Assembly (NCBI RefSeq): GCF_021560175.1
Contig: NZ_CP091110.1
Coordinates: forward strand, 3,028,001-3,092,000
Source: Neobacillus drentensis
GTDB taxonomy: Bacteria; Bacillota; Bacilli; Bacillales; Cytobacillaceae
DNA: 64,000 bases
Reading direction: 5' to 3'
Shown piece by piece: positions 28,563-38,460 of the stretch. How positions within the stretch are numbered: position 1 is the first letter of the stretch; every line of letters starts with the position of its first letter. Below the pieces are notes generated by a model. The model worked only from the letters and a program-made list of their open reading frames with translations. It was not told where the DNA came from and did not search any database. The position numbers and the translations under genes are program-made.

Positions 28563-29968
28563 TGAGGGCAGAATTAAACAGGGCTTCTTTAGAGGATGAA
28601 TTTAAGGTAAGTGATGATGTAAGTAAAAAAGTAAGGTTCACCCATTCATCGGGAAGCAGCAAAAATAGTAGAATTCGCTTCTTACCTTATTCAGCTAGTA
28701 AGAATACTATTGATGACTTTCATTCCGTTATTGGAAATTTTTCTAGGTATATTAGTCAAAAGAAATATGAGTCATTTGATAAAGAGGCATTTTTAAATAA
28801 CATAAAAAACAAAGTAGAATCAACTAAAAAATATCAATTAGAAAAGATAATAAATGAAATGTTTTTTGATGATAATGGTCAATTGGTTTTATCCCATCCC
28901 GTTTTTTTTAACTTTCTATCTAAAGGAGGATCCAATGAGTCAAAGGTTGCCAATTTTTTAGGGAGTGTTCTAAGTACTAAAAAGGTTCAATTAGCTGTGA
29001 AAGAAGTTTATGAGAAAAAGCCAGATAACGTATTGCTAGCTCTATTATTTGACTCACTGCCAAAATTAAAAGATCAAATAGAAATAAACGAAGACTATTA
29101 CTGCATGTTCCCGGAAATAAGACAATGTTTTGAAGAGGATTTTTTGTTTTTATTAGAAAGAGAAGATTTATTAATTATTCATTTTTCTCAGTTTGTTACG
29201 TTTTATTATTTCTTCTATGTTACTCAGTTTATTGTTAAAGTTGACAAAATGTTTGAATTTAACGAGGAAGGGATACTTCCTATTTACTTTAACGTTGATT
29301 GGGAATCCCGCTCAAGTACTAGGGATAGTTATAAAATGGGATGGAAAATGATCTCTTCGAAGATTCCCAAATTGTTTGCTCATATTAATTGTTTAGTCAT
29401 GTTAAATCATATTAACAATGAAAAGTATGAAAATCTCACTTATAAACGTTTTATAGATCTTGTCTTTGAAATGAACGAGGAAGAAAAGAAAGATTTACAG
29501 CACCAAATTCTCCAATTAAACAGAGATTATCAAAGCTATTTAGGGGATGTAGATTGGAGCAGGAAAAATAATGTCCCCTTTATTAGTGGAGAACAGGAAA
29601 TATTCACCAGTGTTCGAGAGCTTCAGCATAGTATTGCTTATCAATTCCAGACAACTGGTCGCAAAAAACCATCGACTATGTATTATGAAGGTTATGAAGA
29701 ATTAGCAAAGAATTACTATTTAAAACGGAGCGGGTCGTTAGGTTATACTCTGAATCTCACTCAACAGGACATTGTTTTCTTAACTAAGTTATGTATTAAG
29801 AAAAACCAAAAAATTTCATTAAATGTTCTTTTTAAGGAATTAGAGAAACGCGGGGTGTTCTTTGACCGCGACTCAAAGAAGCAAGTTACTCTTTTATATT
29901 CAAGGTTAAACTTACTTGAGAAAAAATCAGATAGTGGTGATGCACAATATGTCAAATACATTTTATAA
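28559..29968 (+). CDS. dptG: DptG/DndG restriction protein
   Basis: A 469-residue protein lying between dptF and dptH, with four-base overlap upstream and about 20 bases downstream. It has no catalytic motif that can be seen; it is largely helical with several aromatic segments (FVTFYYFFYVTQF). Position, size and partners identify it as DptG, a required component of phosphorothioate-dependent restriction whose biochemical role is poorly known. GGAG upstream of ATG 28559 supports the start; a second Met codon directly follows it. Confidence 0.88.
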   Translation: MMRAELNRASLEDEFKVSDDVSKKVRFTHSSGSSKNSRIRFLPYSASKNTIDDFHSVIGNFSRYISQKKYESFDKEAFLNNIKNKVESTKKYQLEKIINEMFFDDNGQLVLSHPVFFNFLSKGGSNESKVANFLGSVLSTKKVQLAVKEVYEKKPDNVLLALLFDSLPKLKDQIEINEDYYCMFPEIRQCFEEDFLFLLEREDLLIIHFSQFVTFYYFFYVTQFIVKVDKMFEFNEEGILPIYFNVDWESRSSTRDSYKMGWKMISSKIPKLFAHINCLVMLNHINNEKYENLTYKRFIDLVFEMNEEEKKDLQHQILQLNRDYQSYLGDVDWSRKNNVPFISGEQEIFTSVRELQHSIAYQFQTTGRKKPSTMYYEGYEELAKNYYLKRSGSLGYTLNLTQQDIVFLTKLCIKKNQKISLNVLFKELEKRGVFFDRDSKKQVTLLYSRLNLLEKKSDSGDAQYVKYIL

Positions 29969-32900
29969 ATTTATCGCTCTTCAAATTATTAACTATTTCC
30001 GGGAGGTTACAATTCAACCGGGTGATAAATACCATGTACAGTTTGAAAAATTGGAAGAGGTATCAACTTTAATTGAAACTATAAAAATCGAAGCTAATAA
30101 CTTAGATATATATAATGACTTTATATGGCCAAACCCATTGGGAAAACGGTACGAGAGCTTTATTCTGACATTTGGGGAAAAAGAAATCCTTATTGCGGGA
30201 ACCGATGGGGGAGTTACTGAGGACTTTTTAATCAAGCTCAGAAACACAGTAGGAACAACCGAATCTAACTTTGAAAACAAAGCAATCCTTTTTGTACACC
30301 ATACAACACTTGATAGTATCGTTGGTGGATCTGTAGGTCTGCAAAACAATGGGATGCCATTATCATTTCAAGCAGTTAGAAACCATATAAGCGATACTCT
30401 CGAAAATTCAGATTTAAACGATGAAACAAAAACGGTATTAAGTTACGTTTTAGAGAAAAAGGAAGTAAAGGATCTGACTGAAGCGAATAAATCTTTTTTT
30501 GAATTTGAAGATATCCTATCAGCAATAAATGAAAATATTAAACCTGACGATTATCCGTCTCTCGGGCTTTTTTATGATTCAGAGTTATCAACAATTCATG
30601 ACAAAGTGATCCGGGAGAAAAGATTAAACAATAATCATGAATTTTTCAGTATGATAGAAGACGCATTTAGTTATGGTGATCCTGAGTCAGATTTAGACAA
30701 GCATTTTGATGAAGCTGGTGTCAAAGAAATATTAGACAATGATTGGAAAACACTTGGATATCAGTTTATTAAAAACTCAAACGAAAATGTTATAGATGTT
30801 TCTCCTCCCTCTTACATAGAGGAAAATATTAAAGAAACAAATGAGGGTCTTATATATTGGGACCGTCCCGAAGGTGAAACCAAAACAAAGGCTCGAAAAC
30901 GTCATATCATTATCTTTAACCCTTATAATGAGGATCAAATCACATTTGAATTAAGGTTTGATAAATTTCTTAAAAAGGAATTTTTGAAAAATTTAGTTGG
31001 CCAAGCTGCTACCGTCTCAAAAAAACGAATCATGTTTACCCACACCTTCGAAACAGGGAAACTAAATTTTCTGAGATTTAGATATAAACAAGATAATGCC
31101 ACTTTTGATTTTAAAGTTGTAATTATACCATTATCCGAGTCATATTTTACAGGAATTAAGACAAACTTTGAGGTCGAACCAAAGAGGAAAGAAAGTGCAA
31201 TAAAAATATTAACATCGGGGAAAGAGATTGTATTTCAAGAAAAACAGGATTTTAATACAGTTAAAATTGATTTAGAGCAACAATCAAGAATCGCTGTATC
31301 AAAAGAGGATACTGTAATTGTAAATGAAGCAGACGAATATATCCAAAATCAAGGTGGTGAAGTTCAAATACTCTTAAATTTAGAAGACTTGGAGTTGTCT
31401 TTAAAATTTGTTTCAGAGTCACCCAAATTACAATATATTGATGGCATGACCATTTATAAACTAAAAAGAGAAAAAGAGCAAAGTTTTACTTTTAAGGATG
31501 AAAATAGAGTCGTTCAAGGAACTCAAGAATCAATGATTAAAGATGAACAATTCTTAGAAAATCTAATGTTAGAATCTTTTTTTGTTGAGAATGGATCACT
31601 TGCATTAGACTATGATGGGCATCATGTAACTTTTCGGGAAATTCAAGTACCAGAAAATCTTTATCAGGTTTATAAAGAGTATGTAGATTACTTTCGAGCG
31701 AAAGGTATTTTACCAAGCTTAGCATTCTGGGATAATGAGCTATTAATTCTAGCTAAGCGATATATAGATGAGTTTGTTAGTTGTATTGAAGATATTGAAG
31801 ATGGTGCAACACTTTCAAAACACCAAAAAGAGATCGTATATCTGGGTTCAGTAACTAGAGATGAAGAATATCCTGTTTTAATGTATTCTCCTCTTCATCC
31901 GATAAATGTTGCTTATCAGTATTCTTTTATTAAGATTGTAGGTAACGAGGAAATCCCTAGGGAGATTTTAGAAAGATTAGATTCTAAAAATCTAAACCCG
32001 TACGTCTTTTTTAACAGTGAAATATTCAAACCGATCGATCAAATACATTCACCGGAATGGACTTTGTATCATCATTATAAGAATGCTAGATATAATTTAT
32101 CAGACAGCTTTGTTTCCAAATTAGTTGCTGACAAGCTTTTGGAATTCACAAAACATTACAGTTATCTATTCGAACTTAATAATAGAGCTCCAATTAAGCT
32201 AAACTTGGTTAACTTAGGTGATTCAAAAGAAGTATTACAAGGTATTTTTGGTTACTATTTGGCTCAAGTAAAAAAAGGCGTTAAATTAGAAGAACTCTTA
32301 CCTATTGATTTAATGATTTATGGGGACGTAGAAGCAATTAATGCATTTGAGGAGCTCTCATTTTATTCAAGGTACGAGGAAATTGAATCAACTTTTGGTC
32401 TTAGTTTAAATACTGATAAATTTAGTAAGGATGAGTTGTTAAATGCCTTTCGTCAAAAAGTTCACTTTTATAAACAAAGTTCGAGTTCTGAGCTGTTTGA
32501 ATACGCCCATATAACTTTCTATGAGATGGATCAAATGGTTGATGAAACATTGGACCAAATGAGCAAAATTGATACTGGTTTGTCGTTAGGAGGACTCTTT
32601 TCATCCATAACATCTTCATTTATTGGTGATTCTTATCGGACTGGGTTTGGGACTAAATATATAAATCAAACAACGGATTTAATAAAGTTTTCTAAGTTGT
32701 ATAATAGTTTAACCTTAGCCTCAGGGAGACAAAACCCTTATGAATTCGGAAAAACCATTGTCACTGCTTTTTCAAGTAAAGGCTTTAATAAATTAAATAA
32801 AATATACGAATCATCTTACTGGGTAACCTTTGTGGAACCTAAATTTGATTTGAGTTTTGTGACAGATACGGCTGATAAGGAAGATTTATTAGTACTGCAT

Positions 32901-35114
32901 TATAGCGATCAATATACACCTTCAAAAAGCTACGATAGTATAACGGTAACTCAAAAAACTGACCAGTTTAAGATGATCATTGAGGAGTTTCTTAATAAGC
33001 ATTTAGCTAGTGTTGATCCTGATAGCACAAAAAGGATTGTAAATTTGTTCAATAGTTTAAATGGTGAATGGCTACTTCGAATGATTGGTTCTAATTCACA
33101 GCTACCAAGAGAAAAAATGAGTATCCTATCAGCTGTGAAATTTAGTCTTTCATTTTTCGCTCATCCCGACATTGTATGGATTCCATTATCACTTGAAGAA
33201 ATACTTCGGGTATCTGGATCTGTTGGTCTTTCCCAAAAAGATAGTCTATTTTCATCAAAGAACTTAGGCATAACCGGCTCTCAAAGTGATGATCTGTTAT
33301 TAGTAGGGATAGAAACAAGTCAAGATCAAGTTAAAGTACATTACTATCCAATTGAAGTCAAGATTGGGAAAAACAAATCAAATGTTATCGAGAAAGCCAA
33401 AAATCAAGTAAAAGCAACTAGTGATATAATTATTGATAAATTAACTGCTGAAAATTTTACAAGTACTGTCTATAAAGACTTTTTGATTAACCTGGCAATT
33501 GTGAATGCTAAAAAAATGAAATTATATAACATATGGCCTGAACATAATTGGGATGCAGTTCTTAATGAGAGGGTATTGGGAGATTTACTGAACAATAACT
33601 ATTTTATTGAAGATTCATTAATACCATTTATAGGTTCAGGTGGGATTATCTCTTTTGGTGAGAAGAATTACTTTAGAAGCGTGGAACTAAGTAACGAGGG
33701 GATTTTGAATCTATCATTACCAGAGAAAGACGGTTATGAATTCTTAGTAATAGAACAAAATGATTTATTCAGTAGAATTCAAAATTCAAATGGAGACCTT
33801 TCAAAGGGAAAATTGCTTTGGAATTTATATAAGCAGGAACTTGAAGGTGCTCAACAGCCTATCAGCGATGAAGATGATGAAGATACAGATACAGCTACAG
33901 TTAATCCAGTTCCAACTGTCCCACAGGATGGTGATAAACATTCAATTGATCAAGTTATCGCTGATGAACCAATGAAAATTCAGTTTGGACAATCACTTGA
34001 AAATGGTCAAAAATTATTCTGGTACCCAACTACAACAAGCAAAATAATGCATACGAATACTGGTATAATTGGAACAATGGGTACAGGTAAAACCCAGTTT
34101 ACAAAGTCATTTATTAAACAACTCCACGATGAGAGTGTTCATAATGTGAATGGAACACCAATCGGTTTTTTAATTTTTGACTATAAGGGAGATTATATAA
34201 AAGACGACTTCGTTAGAGCAACCAATGCAAAGGTCTACGATCCATATCATTTGCCATTTAATCCATTGGCTCTATACCAAGGAAAAACCTTTAAGCCACT
34301 TCTTCCTTTGCATACAGCTAGTACCATCAAAGAAACGATTTCGACTGCATTCGGTTTAGGTGTAAAGCAGAAACAGTTCTTAAATGATCTAATTCTTGAA
34401 GCGTATGAATCAAAAGGAATTCAAAAAGCAAATAAAAATACATGGGATATGACCCCACCGACACTTCATGATGTCTACAGAAAATTCACTGAAAATGAAG
34501 ATGCAAAGGAAGATAGTTTGTATGCTGCATTAAAACAAATTGTTGATTTTGAGCTATTTTCACCATATAGCGAAGAGACCATGCCTTTATTCGATTTAAT
34601 TGAAGGAATCGCTGTAATAAATCTTGCAGGATATGACCCTAGTGTTCAGAATTTATTGGTTGGAATTACTCTAGACAGTTTTTATTCGCAGATGCTTACC
34701 AAAGGGCACAGTGCTATTAATGAAGATTTTCGAGAATTAACAAAAATGATCTTAGTGGATGAAGCGGATAATTTCTTGAGTAAAGATTTTGCTTCACTAA
34801 AAAAAATTATGAAAGAGGGCCGTGAATTTGGTGTTGGAACAATTTTATCTACACAATTTATGAGCCATTTTGCCACTGCGGATAATGATTATTCACAATA
34901 CATTCTGACTTGGGTTGTTCACAATGTTTCTGAATTGAAGAAAAAGGAAGTTCAAAGTATTTTCAATACAGAATCACAACAAGAAAATGAACAACTAACA
35001 AACAGGATTCGAGCATTAAAGAAACACCAAAGTCTTGTAACTGCTGTTTCCAATAATAAATATGACGTAATGGAAGACAAAGCTTTTTGGCAACTTTTGG
35101 CTGAAAGAAAATAA
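29949..35114 (+). CDS. dptH: DptH/DndH, HerA/FtsK-type ATPase
   Basis: A very long protein (about 1721 aa). The C-terminal third is a HerA/FtsK-like DNA-translocating ATPase: Walker A GTMGTGKT near residue 1374 and Walker B ILVDEADNF near 1600, followed by STQFMSHF. The middle contains a possible PD-(D/E)XK site (D1114/D1115, then E1136-V-K1138 in PIEVKIGK). A short acidic linker precedes the ATPase. Start 29949 (MSNTFYKF) is preferred; ATG 29940 and 29916 are also in frame. GTGGTG at 29934-29939 is the likely ribosome site. It is the motor, and possibly the nuclease, of the DptFGH complex. A strong terminator follows. Confidence 0.9.
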   Translation: MSNTFYKFIALQIINYFREVTIQPGDKYHVQFEKLEEVSTLIETIKIEANNLDIYNDFIWPNPLGKRYESFILTFGEKEILIAGTDGGVTEDFLIKLRNTVGTTESNFENKAILFVHHTTLDSIVGGSVGLQNNGMPLSFQAVRNHISDTLENSDLNDETKTVLSYVLEKKEVKDLTEANKSFFEFEDILSAINENIKPDDYPSLGLFYDSELSTIHDKVIREKRLNNNHEFFSMIEDAFSYGDPESDLDKHFDEAGVKEILDNDWKTLGYQFIKNSNENVIDVSPPSYIEENIKETNEGLIYWDRPEGETKTKARKRHIIIFNPYNEDQITFELRFDKFLKKEFLKNLVGQAATVSKKRIMFTHTFETGKLNFLRFRYKQDNATFDFKVVIIPLSESYFTGIKTNFEVEPKRKESAIKILTSGKEIVFQEKQDFNTVKIDLEQQSRIAVSKEDTVIVNEADEYIQNQGGEVQILLNLEDLELSLKFVSESPKLQYIDGMTIYKLKREKEQSFTFKDENRVVQGTQESMIKDEQFLENLMLESFFVENGSLALDYDGHHVTFREIQVPENLYQVYKEYVDYFRAKGILPSLAFWDNELLILAKRYIDEFVSCIEDIEDGATLSKHQKEIVYLGSVTRDEEYPVLMYSPLHPINVAYQYSFIKIVGNEEIPREILERLDSKNLNPYVFFNSEIFKPIDQIHSPEWTLYHHYKNARYNLSDSFVSKLVADKLLEFTKHYSYLFELNNRAPIKLNLVNLGDSKEVLQGIFGYYLAQVKKGVKLEELLPIDLMIYGDVEAINAFEELSFYSRYEEIESTFGLSLNTDKFSKDELLNAFRQKVHFYKQSSSSELFEYAHITFYEMDQMVDETLDQMSKIDTGLSLGGLFSSITSSFIGDSYRTGFGTKYINQTTDLIKFSKLYNSLTLASGRQNPYEFGKTIVTAFSSKGFNKLNKIYESSYWVTFVEPKFDLSFVTDTADKEDLLVLHYSDQYTPSKSYDSITVTQKTDQFKMIIEEFLNKHLASVDPDSTKRIVNLFNSLNGEWLLRMIGSNSQLPREKMSILSAVKFSLSFFAHPDIVWIPLSLEEILRVSGSVGLSQKDSLFSSKNLGITGSQSDDLLLVGIETSQDQVKVHYYPIEVKIGKNKSNVIEKAKNQVKATSDIIIDKLTAENFTSTVYKDFLINLAIVNAKKMKLYNIWPEHNWDAVLNERVLGDLLNNNYFIEDSLIPFIGSGGIISFGEKNYFRSVELSNEGILNLSLPEKDGYEFLVIEQNDLFSRIQNSNGDLSKGKLLWNLYKQELEGAQQPISDEDDEDTDTATVNPVPTVPQDGDKHSIDQVIADEPMKIQFGQSLENGQKLFWYPTTTSKIMHTNTGIIGTMGTGKTQFTKSFIKQLHDESVHNVNGTPIGFLIFDYKGDYIKDDFVRATNAKVYDPYHLPFNPLALYQGKTFKPLLPLHTASTIKETISTAFGLGVKQKQFLNDLILEAYESKGIQKANKNTWDMTPPTLHDVYRKFTENEDAKEDSLYAALKQIVDFELFSPYSEETMPLFDLIEGIAVINLAGYDPSVQNLLVGITLDSFYSQMLTKGHSAINEDFRELTKMILVDEADNFLSKDFASLKKIMKEGREFGVGTILSTQFMSHFATADNDYSQYILTWVVHNVSELKKKEVQSIFNTESQQENEQLTNRIRALKKHQSLVTAVSNNKYDVMEDKAFWQLLAERK

Positions 35115-35129
35115 TTTAAGAATTTTTCA

Positions 35130-35166
35130 AAAAAAGTAAGAGGGTAAGTGGACCTCTTACTTTTTT
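35130..35166 (+). terminator. Terminator after dptH
   Basis: A stem AAAAAGTAAGAGG pairing with CCTCTTACTTTTT, ending in a run of T, 16 bases after the dptH stop. Confidence 0.85.
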
Positions 35167-35685
35167 GAATATTTACTCAAAGTCAAGTAAATTCCTCCGT
35201 TCGATGCATAATGTTACTGATTCCCATTAATGACAGGAAGTTGGTGGAGTTTAAGGCTTGTTAATTATAAGGAAACTTTAAGATACTACTATCTCCACAA
35301 TAGATGGGGGTCCAAAATGGAAATACCTAGTTAAGAATCTTTTTTTGCTCCTGTTCCATTTGTATCAGTAACAATAGAGTAACAGTTATTCAAATGTACT
35401 TGTGATTTTTGCGTATTTCATTTCAATCGGATATTGGCAGAAAAATGAGGTGGAGACGGTAGTATTGATGTCAAAGGTTGATAAATATAGGCGACAATAG
35501 GCCCGTAAATAAAGGTTTTTCAGAAGACCATGGTCGGTTGGGACAACTGCCCGGACTGATTGCTGTTCTAATTTTTAATCTATGGAAACACGTCAAAGGG
35601 CAAAAATACCTAGGGGGTGGTTACCTGATTTGATAACAGTAGGTTGAGTGAGTGATTTGTTGACAAAATTTTAGGAGGATACTTC
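35167..35685. other. Island edge, no intact gene
   Basis: A 519-base stretch between the dptH terminator and the next gene. A 51-codon frame at 35478-35633 from a TTG codon (…GRLGQLPGLIAVLIFNLWKH…) looks protein-like but has no good ribosome site, so it is probably a remnant. The last 30 bases hold the AGGAGG site of the following gene. Nothing else is supported. Confidence 0.4.
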
Positions 35686-36993
35686 ATGGATAATGAAAAA
35701 AATACAGAGCTAAGTCAGAATGTAAATAACGACGAGCTTCAAGAGCATATGAATAATACCTTTGGTATCGAATTTTTCGTTAATGAGTTGTTGCCTGCAG
35801 ATTTAGAAAATCAAGGATATTGGAGAATGGCCTTAGACCAGGTTAAGTATGTGGAACCATTACTTCAACTTGCACCACAACTTTTAGTAGATAAAATATA
35901 TAAAGGTGCAGTTGAGAAGGCCTTTAAAGCAGCGACAGAAAACTCTTATAAATGCCTTTTAAATCCATCAATGCATCTGGCGACAATAAAAGGGACAACA
36001 GATGTGTTTATTGGAACTGGCCTCGATAATGCTACAAACAAGGTGAAAGGACAAGCACGGTGGTTAAAAAATGATGCGTTTTTATCTATCTCTAATACAG
36101 CGCAGGTTGTCTCTAATGCATTTAATGCTTTATCAACTGTGACTGGACAGTATTTTATGGCACAAGTCAATGAGAATCTTTTAGATATCAAAGGTGGAAT
36201 TGATGATATAAAACAGTATATTGATGCTGTTAATCAAAGTGAACTAGAGACAGCACTTCAAGAGTTATATGAGATTATTGAACATATACGCTTCATAATG
36301 AATGACTCAGAAAGAGTCCGTACAACACTTATTCAAATTAATGGTATACGAACAGTTGCTAAAAAAAACATCAATTTATACAAAAAGCAGATTGAAAAAA
36401 TAATAGAGCGAGAATCAGAATCTTTTAAATCTGACAAGGAAACAGTGATAACAAATAACATAAAAGAACTGAGAAATAATATGGTTCAATATCATTACGC
36501 TGTTTATCTATGTAACTTAGCTCAGATACTTATAATAAACTTAAACAATATTATAGATGTTGAAGAATTGAGCCTCTACCGTAACGAGATTAGCGATATA
36601 GTAAATCAGTATAAAGGCTTATTTGATAAAGCAACTAAATGGACTAAGCATTATATTGATGAAACAAACTCACTTAACAAGGTAAGTAAGAAACAGAAAG
36701 TTCTTACGTTTGGAAGTGGAATTTTAGGTGATGTTCTTGGCCGTAAAATTGGTAATTACGAATTAGCTGGACAAACAAAAGCACAGGTCAATGATTGGTT
36801 TGACTATAAAAGGAACAAGAAAAAAGAAGCCCATATTCTTAGTAATAAAGAGTTTCAAAGGCAAATGAATGATTTGGTATTGATTGATTCTTCTATTTCC
36901 GTAATGGATAGATATATTGATATGACTCTTAAAAAAGCAGAAATTGTTTCTATTGAGGGTGAATGCTATATCAAATATATTGAAGAGGAATAA
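35686..36993 (+). CDS. Unknown helical protein (435 aa)
   Basis: Preceded by AGGAGG at good distance. The product is acidic at the N-terminus and helical throughout, with a small-residue, membrane-like stretch near 130-160 (TAQVVSNAFNALSTV). Long amphipathic helices resembling coiled coil follow (IDDIKQYIDAVNQSELE; YKKQIEKIIERESESF). A Gly-rich LTFGSGILGDVLGRKIG lies near 345. No enzyme motif is seen. It is a single gene just outside the dpt terminator, and it could be an accessory defence, pore-forming or toxin-like protein; none of these is shown. Confidence 0.7.
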   Translation: MDNEKNTELSQNVNNDELQEHMNNTFGIEFFVNELLPADLENQGYWRMALDQVKYVEPLLQLAPQLLVDKIYKGAVEKAFKAATENSYKCLLNPSMHLATIKGTTDVFIGTGLDNATNKVKGQARWLKNDAFLSISNTAQVVSNAFNALSTVTGQYFMAQVNENLLDIKGGIDDIKQYIDAVNQSELETALQELYEIIEHIRFIMNDSERVRTTLIQINGIRTVAKKNINLYKKQIEKIIERESESFKSDKETVITNNIKELRNNMVQYHYAVYLCNLAQILIINLNNIIDVEELSLYRNEISDIVNQYKGLFDKATKWTKHYIDETNSLNKVSKKQKVLTFGSGILGDVLGRKIGNYELAGQTKAQVNDWFDYKRNKKKEAHILSNKEFQRQMNDLVLIDSSISVMDRYIDMTLKKAEIVSIEGECYIKYIEEE

Positions 36994-37066
36994 AGCTATA
37001 CATATAAAAAATTTAGGCAGTCATTATCCGGCTTATATTTGCTACTATTAAATTCGACAGGAGGCA

Positions 37067-37224
37067 ATGTATCTGCGATCACCACTCAAGTCATTTGGAG
37101 TGTTGTTCACTACTACTATTAAAAGACTTAAAAAAAATTATCATTGAGATTAATTCTTGAAAGAATTGATGAAAAAGACTTCCAAAAGTTTATTGAGATA
37201 TACCAAAAAAGGAGTCAAATTTAA
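37067..37224 (+). pseudogene. Frameshifted remnant
   Basis: A frame from 37067 (YLRSPLKSFGVLFTTTIKRLKK) stops just after an eight-A run. The next frame carries on as LSLRLILERIDEKDFQKFIEI up to TAA 37222-37224. A slip in the A run would join them. No proper start is seen. It looks like the broken end of a small gene. Confidence 0.3.
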
Positions 37225-37253
37225 TATCATTTTCAACAGAATTTTTTTGGGAA

Positions 37254-37448
37254 ATGGCTAGTTTAGGGATGGATTCAGGATACCATGGAAAAAACAATGA
37301 GATGGAGGTACGTAAGATCCAATCAAAACATTTTTATATGCTTTCACTGTTCGGTCTACAAGGTGGAACAGTTTATAGTGAGTATATCGCTGCTTCAAAC
37401 AGAATATTTAAAAAGGCTTATAGGTTAGGTAGAGAGAGTCAAATGTAG
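37254..37448 (+). CDS. Short hypothetical frame, possibly a fragment
   Basis: A 64-codon frame with MASLGMDSGYHGKNNEMEV at its start and a basic C-terminus. No clear ribosome binding site precedes the ATG. It lies between two remnants and may itself be the tail of a broken gene. No family recognised. Confidence 0.3.
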   Translation: MASLGMDSGYHGKNNEMEVRKIQSKHFYMLSLFGLQGGTVYSEYIAASNRIFKKAYRLGRESQM

Positions 37449-37514
37449 CTGTAGAAGACTCGGTGTAATATTATTTCGTGAAAATAATAAAGGAGCGATT
37501 AATCTTGGCAGCAG

Positions 37515-37775
37515 ATTATATATAGTGCATTTTATAAGGGACATAAAATTGTATAAAATGGTGACTTTGTATTTCTTGTTGATGGAAAAGTGCAAGATAA
37601 AAAATCAAGCACCCATATTATTTTAAACGGTGAAGCGACATTAAAAGGTAGTTTAAAACTGAGGAATGGGACAACCGCCAAAGTAGAGTTAAAATATTCT
37701 ACTACTTTCGCAATCTATAATGTTGTAATGCTCTATATAGACGGTGTTTATGTTGATGGAGTTAAAGGAATTTAA
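37515..37775 (+). pseudogene. Broken small gene with in-frame ochre stop
   Basis: One frame reads …IIYSAFYKGHKIV, TAA at 37554-37556, then NGDFVFLVDGKVQDKKSS and on to TAA at 37773. The text on both sides is protein-like and in the same phase. A possible beginning (LAADYI from TTG 37506 behind AAGGAG) is in another frame, so a frameshift may be present too. The 61-codon frame from GTG 37590 would be only the surviving tail. Its beta-rich character (NGEATLKGSLKLRNGTTAKV) does not name a family. Confidence 0.4.
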
Positions 37776-38080
37776 TTATCTAAAAATATGAATAATAGAC
37801 AAATACAGTTGTAACGCTCTAAAAGACTTCGATACGATTTAAGGATAAAACGCACAATTTCATCCTTTCAAGAAATGTGACCATCATAATGATGGTCTAT
37901 TTATATTTTTAACCAACTGTATATAAACGCAAATTCCATAAATGACAATAAATTACCAATGAATGAACATTAGCCATGCCTTACAATTATCATAAGGTGT
38001 GTTAAATGTTTGTATCACCCATGTTATTATACAAATTAGACAAAGGAACTGTAATTTTTTAAACGAGGAGGAATTTTAAA
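37776..38080. other. Intergenic region without a gene
   Basis: AT-rich. The only feature of note is the GAGGAGG ribosome site at 38065-38071 belonging to the next small gene. A weak hairpin around 37877-37897 (GACCATC / GATGGTC) followed by TATTTATATTTTT may end upstream transcription. Confidence 0.35.
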
Positions 38081-38419
38081 ATTAGTGATTTCTTAGCTGT
38101 CCTATGTATATTCCTTGTGATTATTATTATTGTGATTATTATACGACTTCCTTTGGCACTCATAACCTATTTGGTAGAGCGTTTGTTTTTCCGAAATCCA
38201 AAACCTTTTATCGATCATTTGTTTGACACAGATTATCCAAAGCCAAAAGAAATAAAACAAATTAAACCAGTTACAGCCAGGAAAAAGAAATCCTCTTCTT
38301 ATAAAGTTAGTAAGTCGTTGGGTAAAGGGCTTGTCAAAATGATTAGACGTTCAATTAGGGAACATGACAGAATGTATAATCCATCCCGTAAATATAGAAA
38401 AAATCGATATTATAGATAA
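38081..38419 (+). CDS. Small membrane-anchored basic protein with ATT start
   Basis: The best reading starts at ATT 38081, nine bases after a perfect GAGGAGG. It gives 112 residues: SDFLAVLCIFLVIIIIVIII as one membrane helix, a short loop, then a very basic tail (RKKKSS, SRKYRKNRYYR). The nearest standard start, GTG 38117, would remove half the membrane helix and leave the ribosome site 45 bases away. An ATT start is rare; a start-codon mutation is the alternative. Function unknown; a tail rich in Lys and Arg suggests contact with nucleic acid or phospholipid. A terminator follows. Confidence 0.55.
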   Translation: MSDFLAVLCIFLVIIIIVIIIRLPLALITYLVERLFFRNPKPFIDHLFDTDYPKPKEIKQIKPVTARKKKSSSYKVSKSLGKGLVKMIRRSIREHDRMYNPSRKYRKNRYYR

Positions 38420-38429
38420 CTTAAATTTC

Positions 38430-38460
38430 GGCTTATGTCGCAACCACATAAGCCTTCCTT
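38430..38460 (+). terminator. Terminator hairpin
   Basis: GGCTTATGT (38430-38438) pairs perfectly with ACATAAGCC (38446-38454), followed by TTCCTT. It lies 11 bases after the small membrane protein gene. The T-tract is short. Confidence 0.55.
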
